This document shows positions 7,277 through 11,136 of a DNA stretch of 11,136 bases, in pieces. The notes beneath the pieces are model-generated. The model had not been told where the DNA came from and ran no database searches. It worked only from the letters and a program-made list of their open reading frames with translations. Origin of the DNA: Bacteroidota bacterium. GTDB taxonomy: Bacteria > Bacteroidota > Bacteroidia > Flavobacteriales > Flavobacteriaceae. The stretch is from assembly GCA_009937085.1 (NCBI GenBank), contig JAACDD010000067.1, forward strand, positions 1-11,136. The letters are read 5' to 3'. Numbering within the stretch: position 1 is the first letter of the stretch; each line of letters opens with the position of its first letter. A program made the translations under genes and the position numbers.

Positions 7277-8301
7277 TGAACGTCCTCATTACAGGCGGAG
7301 CTGGTTTTATAGGCGCGCATGTAGTTAAGCATTTTGTAAAGGACGCCGCGTATCACGTCTATAATTTAGACAAGCTTACGTATGCTGGAAACCTCAACAA
7401 CCTTGCAGGTATAGAAGAAAACGAGAACTACAGCTTTATTCATGGCGATATTACAGACGTGGATTTTATCCAAAATCTTTTTCATAAACACCACTTTACA
7501 CATGTCATCCACTTGGCAGCTGAGTCGCACGTAGACCGCTCCATTACAGATCCGTTTGTGTTTGCCAAAACGAATGTTTTAGGCACACTTAATTTGCTGC
7601 ATAGCTTTAAAGCAACGCATCAATCTGGGGGGTTGTTTTATCACATTAGTACAGATGAAGTGTATGGAACACTTGGCGAAACAGGGCTTTTTACAGAAAC
7701 CTCTCCGTATCAACCCAATTCTCCCTACGCCGCATCAAAAGCAAGCTCCGATCATTTTGTTCGCGCCTATGCCGAAACCTACAAGCTGCCTGTACTTATA
7801 TCGAACTGCTCCAATAATTATGGCCCCAATCAGTTTCCAGAAAAGTTTATCCCGGTTTGTATTCAAGCGATTGTGAACAACAAAAACATCCCCATTTATG
7901 GTGACGGAAATTACACCCGCGATTGGCTGTATGTAGCAGACCATGCGGCAGCCATAAAAATCATTTTGGAAGAAGGCAAGCCCGGAGAAACCTATAATAT
8001 TGGGGGATTAAATGAATGGAAAAATATTGATTTGGTAAAAGTTTTGATTCGGGAAACCGATAAAGCACTTGGTAGACCTGAGGGTGCTTCATTACCGCTA
8101 ATCAAGTTTGTCAAAGACCGCCCTGGTCACGACAAACGCTACGCCATTGACAACGCAAAAATAATGCGTGAGCTTCAATGGAAGCCCGAGCACACGTTTG
8201 AAGCGGGCATTGTAAAAACCATTGATTGGTATTTGTCAAATCAGGCATGGATAGATGATATTCTAGACGGCTCATATCAAAATGTTACTTTTAACACATG
8301 A
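7276..8301 (+). CDS. rfbB: dTDP-glucose 4,6-dehydratase
   Basis: The second enzyme of dTDP-L-rhamnose synthesis, this protein converts dTDP-glucose to dTDP-4-keto-6-deoxyglucose using bound NAD. It is a 341-residue extended short-chain dehydrogenase. Visible motifs are the NAD-binding GGAGFIG at 7-13, the LDKLTYAGN signature at 31-39, HLAAESHVDRS at 79-89, the catalytic STDE at 125-128, YAASK at 151-155 (catalytic Tyr and Lys), YGPNQFPEKFIP at 182-193, and RPGHDKRYA at 282-290. The ATG at 7276 is preferred: it puts the Rossmann fold at the very N-terminus and fits the TAATG junction with the Wzz-like gene. An in-frame ATG at 7168 would add 36 unrelated residues inside that gene. Length is normal and all key residues are intact. 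Confidence 0.96.
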   Translation: MNVLITGGAGFIGAHVVKHFVKDAAYHVYNLDKLTYAGNLNNLAGIEENENYSFIHGDITDVDFIQNLFHKHHFTHVIHLAAESHVDRSITDPFVFAKTNVLGTLNLLHSFKATHQSGGLFYHISTDEVYGTLGETGLFTETSPYQPNSPYAASKASSDHFVRAYAETYKLPVLISNCSNNYGPNQFPEKFIPVCIQAIVNNKNIPIYGDGNYTRDWLYVADHAAAIKIILEEGKPGETYNIGGLNEWKNIDLVKVLIRETDKALGRPEGASLPLIKFVKDRPGHDKRYAIDNAKIMRELQWKPEHTFEAGIVKTIDWYLSNQAWIDDILDGSYQNVTFNT

Positions 8302-9140
8302 AAGGAATTATACTAGCAGGCGGTTCAGGCACACGGCTTCATCCGATCACCTTATCGGTGAGTAAGCAATTGATGCCCGTGTACGACAAGCCGATGATAT
8401 ACTATCCGTTATCAACGCTAATGAGCGCAGGAATTCGGGAGGTTTTGATTATCTCTACCCCAAAAGACCTTCCGCTTTTTGAACGACTCTTGGGCGATGG
8501 TAGTCAGTTGGGATGTTCGTTTTCCTATGCCGTTCAGCCCGAACCAAAGGGGTTAGCACAGGCCTTTTTGATAGGAGAATCCTTTATTGGCAATGACTCG
8601 GTCGCACTCATTTTGGGCGATAACATTTTTTATGGCACAGGCCTTCAAACAACATTACAAAACTGCACAAGCCCAACAGGCGGAACCATTTTTGCCTATG
8701 AGGTCCAAGACCCTGAGCGCTACGGTGTGGTAACGTTTGAGGCATCAGGTAAGGCAACATCATTAGAAGAAAAGCCTAAAAACCCAGCGTCAAAATTTGC
8801 TGTTCCTGGGATTTATTTTTATGACAACGAAGTTATTTCGATAGCGAAAAAGATAGCCCCAAGTGCTCGTGGAGAGCTTGAAATCACGGACGTGAATAAA
8901 GTCTATTTGGAGCAAAACAAACTTCAGGTACAGCTACTGGATAGCGGAACGGCGTGGTTAGATACGGGCACATTCACCTCGCTTATGCAAGCAGCCCAGT
9001 TTGTACAAGTACTGCAAGAGCGCCAAGGCATACGGATAGGCGCTATTGAGGATGTAGCACTCCAAATGGACTATATCAATCAAAAGGAACACAAAGCCCT
9101 AACAGCCCCATTTATTAAAAGTGGCTACGCAAAACAGTAA
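8298..9140 (+). CDS. rfbA: Glucose-1-phosphate thymidylyltransferase
   Basis: This enzyme starts the pathway by joining glucose-1-phosphate and dTTP to give dTDP-glucose and pyrophosphate. It is a 280-residue nucleotidyltransferase with the signature loop LAGGSGTRL at 6-14, SVSKQLMPVYDKPMIYYPLS at 20-39 with the catalytic lysine region around 24, the metal-binding LGDN at 106-109, EEKPKNP at 157-163, GELEITDVN at 192-200, and WLDTGT at 220-225. dTDP-rhamnose is known to inhibit this family allosterically. Its ATG overlaps the rmlB stop by four bases (ATGA), indicating coupled translation. Length is slightly short but within family range. Confidence 0.96.
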   Translation: MKGIILAGGSGTRLHPITLSVSKQLMPVYDKPMIYYPLSTLMSAGIREVLIISTPKDLPLFERLLGDGSQLGCSFSYAVQPEPKGLAQAFLIGESFIGNDSVALILGDNIFYGTGLQTTLQNCTSPTGGTIFAYEVQDPERYGVVTFEASGKATSLEEKPKNPASKFAVPGIYFYDNEVISIAKKIAPSARGELEITDVNKVYLEQNKLQVQLLDSGTAWLDTGTFTSLMQAAQFVQVLQERQGIRIGAIEDVALQMDYINQKEHKALTAPFIKSGYAKQ

Positions 9141-9142
9141 GC

Positions 9143-9688
9143 ATGCAGGTAGAAGAAACAAAACTTAGCGGTTGTGTGTTGGTTACGCCAAAAATATTTG
9201 CTGACGAGCGCGGGTATTTTATGGAAACCTACCGCGAATCGTGGATGGATTCGTTACAGGATTTTTCGGGTAATTTTGTGCAAGACAACCAATCTTTTTC
9301 ACATTACGGTACCATTCGGGGATTGCATTTCCAAGAGGGAGAACACGCACAGGCAAAGCTTGTTCGGGTATTACAGGGGACTATTTTGGACGTTGCTATT
9401 GACATTAGACAAAACTCATCAACGTTTGGATCACATATTGCGGTAATATTATCAGCAGAAAACAAGCAGCAGCTGTGGATTCCAAAGGGATTTGCGCACG
9501 GCTTTTCCGTATTGTCCGAAACGGCAGCGGTTTCATATAAATGTGACAACTACTACAATAAAGAGGCGGAATCTGGAATTCATCCGTTAGATGAAACACT
9601 AAACATAGATTGGCAAATTCCCACAGAAAAGCAACGTATTTCGGAAAAAGACTTGTTACTCCCCACCTTTAATAAGCCGAACAAATGA
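9143..9688 (+). CDS. rfbC: dTDP-4-dehydrorhamnose 3,5-epimerase
   Basis: RmlC epimerises dTDP-4-keto-6-deoxyglucose at C3 and C5 to dTDP-4-keto-L-rhamnose. This 181-residue protein is a cupin with the expected sequence: DERGYFMETY at 21-30, QDNQSFSHYGTIRGLHFQ at 47-64 carrying the catalytic base H62, LVRVLQGTILDVAIDIR at 73-89, IPKGFAHGF at 113-121, and the catalytic tyrosine at 132 (SYKCDNYY). D170 in SEKD near the C-terminus matches the conserved acid that pairs with the histidine. The start lies two bases after the rmlA stop, in a tightly packed operon. Confidence 0.96.
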   Translation: MQVEETKLSGCVLVTPKIFADERGYFMETYRESWMDSLQDFSGNFVQDNQSFSHYGTIRGLHFQEGEHAQAKLVRVLQGTILDVAIDIRQNSSTFGSHIAVILSAENKQQLWIPKGFAHGFSVLSETAAVSYKCDNYYNKEAESGIHPLDETLNIDWQIPTEKQRISEKDLLLPTFNKPNK

Positions 9689-10443
9689 AACGGGTATTGG
9701 TTACCGGAGCAAACGGGCAGTTGGGATTAGCCATAAAAGCAGCAACAGCAGCCTATCCAGAACTGTCTTTTGTGTTTACGGGTAAGAAAGAACTCGACGT
9801 TACCAGTCCCCAACAGATAGACGCATTTTTTAAGGCAAACCGTTTTGACTATTGCATCAATGCGGCGGCTTATACCAATGTGGATAAAGCCGAGGAAGAG
9901 ACAGCAGCAGCGTATGCATTAAACGAAAATGCACCGCGCTTATTAGCAGAAGCGTGTAAACAACACAATGTATTTCTCATTCATATTTCTACAGATTATG
10001 TCTTTGATGGCACCAAAGGCGAGTCTTACACCACGGTAGACAAGCCCAAGCCGATTAACGTATATGGCGCATCAAAATTGGCGGGAGAACAAGCCCTAGC
10101 TGCTGTTGGCGGCGATTCCTGTATTGTACGCACGTCGTGGTTATACTCGGAATACGGGAACAATTTTCAGACTAAAATTTTAGAAAAAGCAAAAACAGCT
10201 CCACACCTACAGGTAGTTAGCGACTTGTTAGGTACGCCGACCTACGCCCCGAATTTAGTTGTATTTTTGTTAAATAAAATTAACGATTCAGCGTTTACAA
10301 GTAATGTGGAACACTTCAGCGATGGAAAAACCATGAGTTGGCATGCGTTGGCGAAACGGCTTACCCAAATTGAAATTAAAGAAATAGCTTCAGAAACGTT
10401 AAACCTTAAAGCGAAAAGACCGAAGAGCACAAGTTTAATTTAA
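9685..10443 (+). CDS. rfbD: dTDP-4-dehydrorhamnose reductase, C-terminally short
   Basis: RmlD reduces dTDP-4-keto-L-rhamnose to dTDP-L-rhamnose with NAD(P)H, the last step. The Rossmann motif GANGQLG (8-14), NAAAYTNVDKAE (59-70), STDYVFDG (102-109), YGASK (127-131, catalytic Tyr and Lys) and RTSWLY (149-154) are all present, so the catalytic core is intact. The usual DQxGxPT motif reads DLLGTPT at 180-186. The protein is 252 residues, while family members are usually about 280-300; the reading stops at AKRPKSTSLI (243-252), where homologues normally continue for some 30 residues with a final helix. The start overlaps rmlC by ATGA. The next gene converges 20 bases away. It could be functional but shortened, or a recombination-damaged copy. 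Confidence 0.88.
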   Translation: MKRVLVTGANGQLGLAIKAATAAYPELSFVFTGKKELDVTSPQQIDAFFKANRFDYCINAAAYTNVDKAEEETAAAYALNENAPRLLAEACKQHNVFLIHISTDYVFDGTKGESYTTVDKPKPINVYGASKLAGEQALAAVGGDSCIVRTSWLYSEYGNNFQTKILEKAKTAPHLQVVSDLLGTPTYAPNLVVFLLNKINDSAFTSNVEHFSDGKTMSWHALAKRLTQIEIKEIASETLNLKAKRPKSTSLI

Positions 10444-10463
10444 GACGTAACCCTTTTTTAGTT

Positions 10464-11136
10464 TTAACCCTCTTGTCTTCTTTCAAGAGCATCTAAAACA
10501 GCAAAAAATAGCCAAACATCGTATTTTACACCATAAGTTATGTAGAAAACACCCGATAATAAAACAAAAACCACCCCAATCCTAAGAATAGGATAATGTG
10601 GAATGTTTTTAATAGATAAATAACGCTTAACAAAAAACAGCCAAAAAAATAAAACAAAGCCAATACCGCCAAAAATCAATTGGTCAAAAAAATATGTCTT
10701 TGTTGACAAAAACGTCGAGCTTTTTAAATAAGTGGAAACTTCATCAAGATTTAAATGTGCCATATAATCGTAGTTTATAACATTCTCAATATGATTTGTA
10801 AAAGCAACGACATAAGGACCAAGCCCAACGCCAAAGGGATTATATAAAAAAACCTCTAAAGAAGACAAGTATCCGGTAATTCTCGTACCAAAAGTAACAT
10901 GAACAAGAAATTTACTTTGTATTTCATAATACAAATAATCGTATAAAAACCCAACTAATAACCCCAGAGGGATGATGGATAGTAGTAGGTACCAACGAAA
11001 AGCTTTATATTTTTTGCCAAGGGAAATCAACATTGGCAAAAAAGCAAAAAGCAGAAGTAATAAAAACCCCTTCGATTCGCTATGGAATGTATAAAACACC
11101 AAAAAAAAGATTGAAAAAAAGTAGTATAGATATTTA
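10464..11136 (-). CDS. O-antigen polymerase/ligase-like membrane protein, partial
   Basis: The frame is open to the right edge of the window, so the N-terminal part is missing; 223 residues are visible. A TTG at 11102 is only an internal codon, since the reading continues through KYLYYFFSIFF before it. At least four hydrophobic helices are seen. After SESKGFLLLLLFAF comes a basic loop and a second helix, then a long periplasmic-type segment with GTRITGYLSSLEVFLYNPFG and GVGLGPY. That pattern (an arginine and aromatic region followed by NP-F-GVG-G) is typical of Wzy polymerases and WaaL-type ligases, which act on lipid-linked O-antigen in the periplasm. Polymerase and ligase cannot be told apart here. 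Its DNA is much richer in A/T than the rml genes. It converges on rmlD. Confidence 0.7.
   Translation of the reverse strand, partial: KYLYYFFSIFFLVFYTFHSESKGFLLLLLFAFLPMLISLGKKYKAFRWYLLLSIIPLGLLVGFLYDYLYYEIQSKFLVHVTFGTRITGYLSSLEVFLYNPFGVGLGPYVVAFTNHIENVINYDYMAHLNLDEVSTYLKSSTFLSTKTYFFDQLIFGGIGFVLFFWLFFVKRYLSIKNIPHYPILRIGVVFVLLSGVFYITYGVKYDVWLFFAVLDALERRQEG

Noticed and set aside
7655..7944. Short open frames on both strands within rmlB
   Set aside because: They are out-of-frame readings of an intact, strongly conserved enzyme gene.
10444..10475. T-run with flanking AACCC words between rmlD and the O-antigen gene as a terminator
   Set aside because: The AACCC words are direct, not inverted, repeats, and no stem precedes the T-run on either strand.

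Overview
The window reads as a chromosomal segment of a Bacteroidota bacterium, most likely from the Flavobacteriia side. Three things point there. The protein families are typical of that phylum: a DUF4837 lipoprotein, a bacterial GH3-family protein, a short TatA, and a Wzz-like protein with an extra N-terminal helix. Start codons lack Shine-Dalgarno sequences and sit in A-rich leaders. Several intergenic gaps carry the TAnnTTTG-type -7 element used by the Bacteroidota primary sigma factor. No species can be named from the sequence.

Left part (about 1-6173): core functions. A clamp-loader delta' subunit gene (minus strand) diverges from pgk. A DUF4837 lipoprotein gene follows pgk closely and converges on tatA; their stop codons overlap inside an inverted repeat. 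tatA in turn diverges from an M23 metallopeptidase gene, which overlaps a GH3-family adenylating enzyme gene by ATGA.

Right part (6227-11136): the start of a surface-polysaccharide locus. A Wzz-like chain-length determinant is followed by the complete dTDP-L-rhamnose set in the order rmlB-rmlA-rmlC-rmlD. Junctions are 1- or 4-base overlaps or a 2-base gap, so this is a single translationally coupled operon. RmlB, A, C and D turn glucose-1-phosphate and dTTP into dTDP-L-rhamnose. The Wzz-like protein would set the length of the polymer that contains the sugar. At the right edge a partial multispanning O-antigen polymerase/ligase-like gene lies on the opposite strand and runs out of the window.

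The most notable observation is at the end of the rhamnose operon. RmlD stops about 30 residues short of its family's usual length, directly against the convergent O-antigen gene, where GC content falls to about 30%. This looks like a recombination boundary between a stable chromosomal part and a variable polysaccharide cassette. I found no insertion sequence, CRISPR array, tRNA, rRNA or clearly new multi-gene system. The rest is ordinary core genome with some neat regulatory details.
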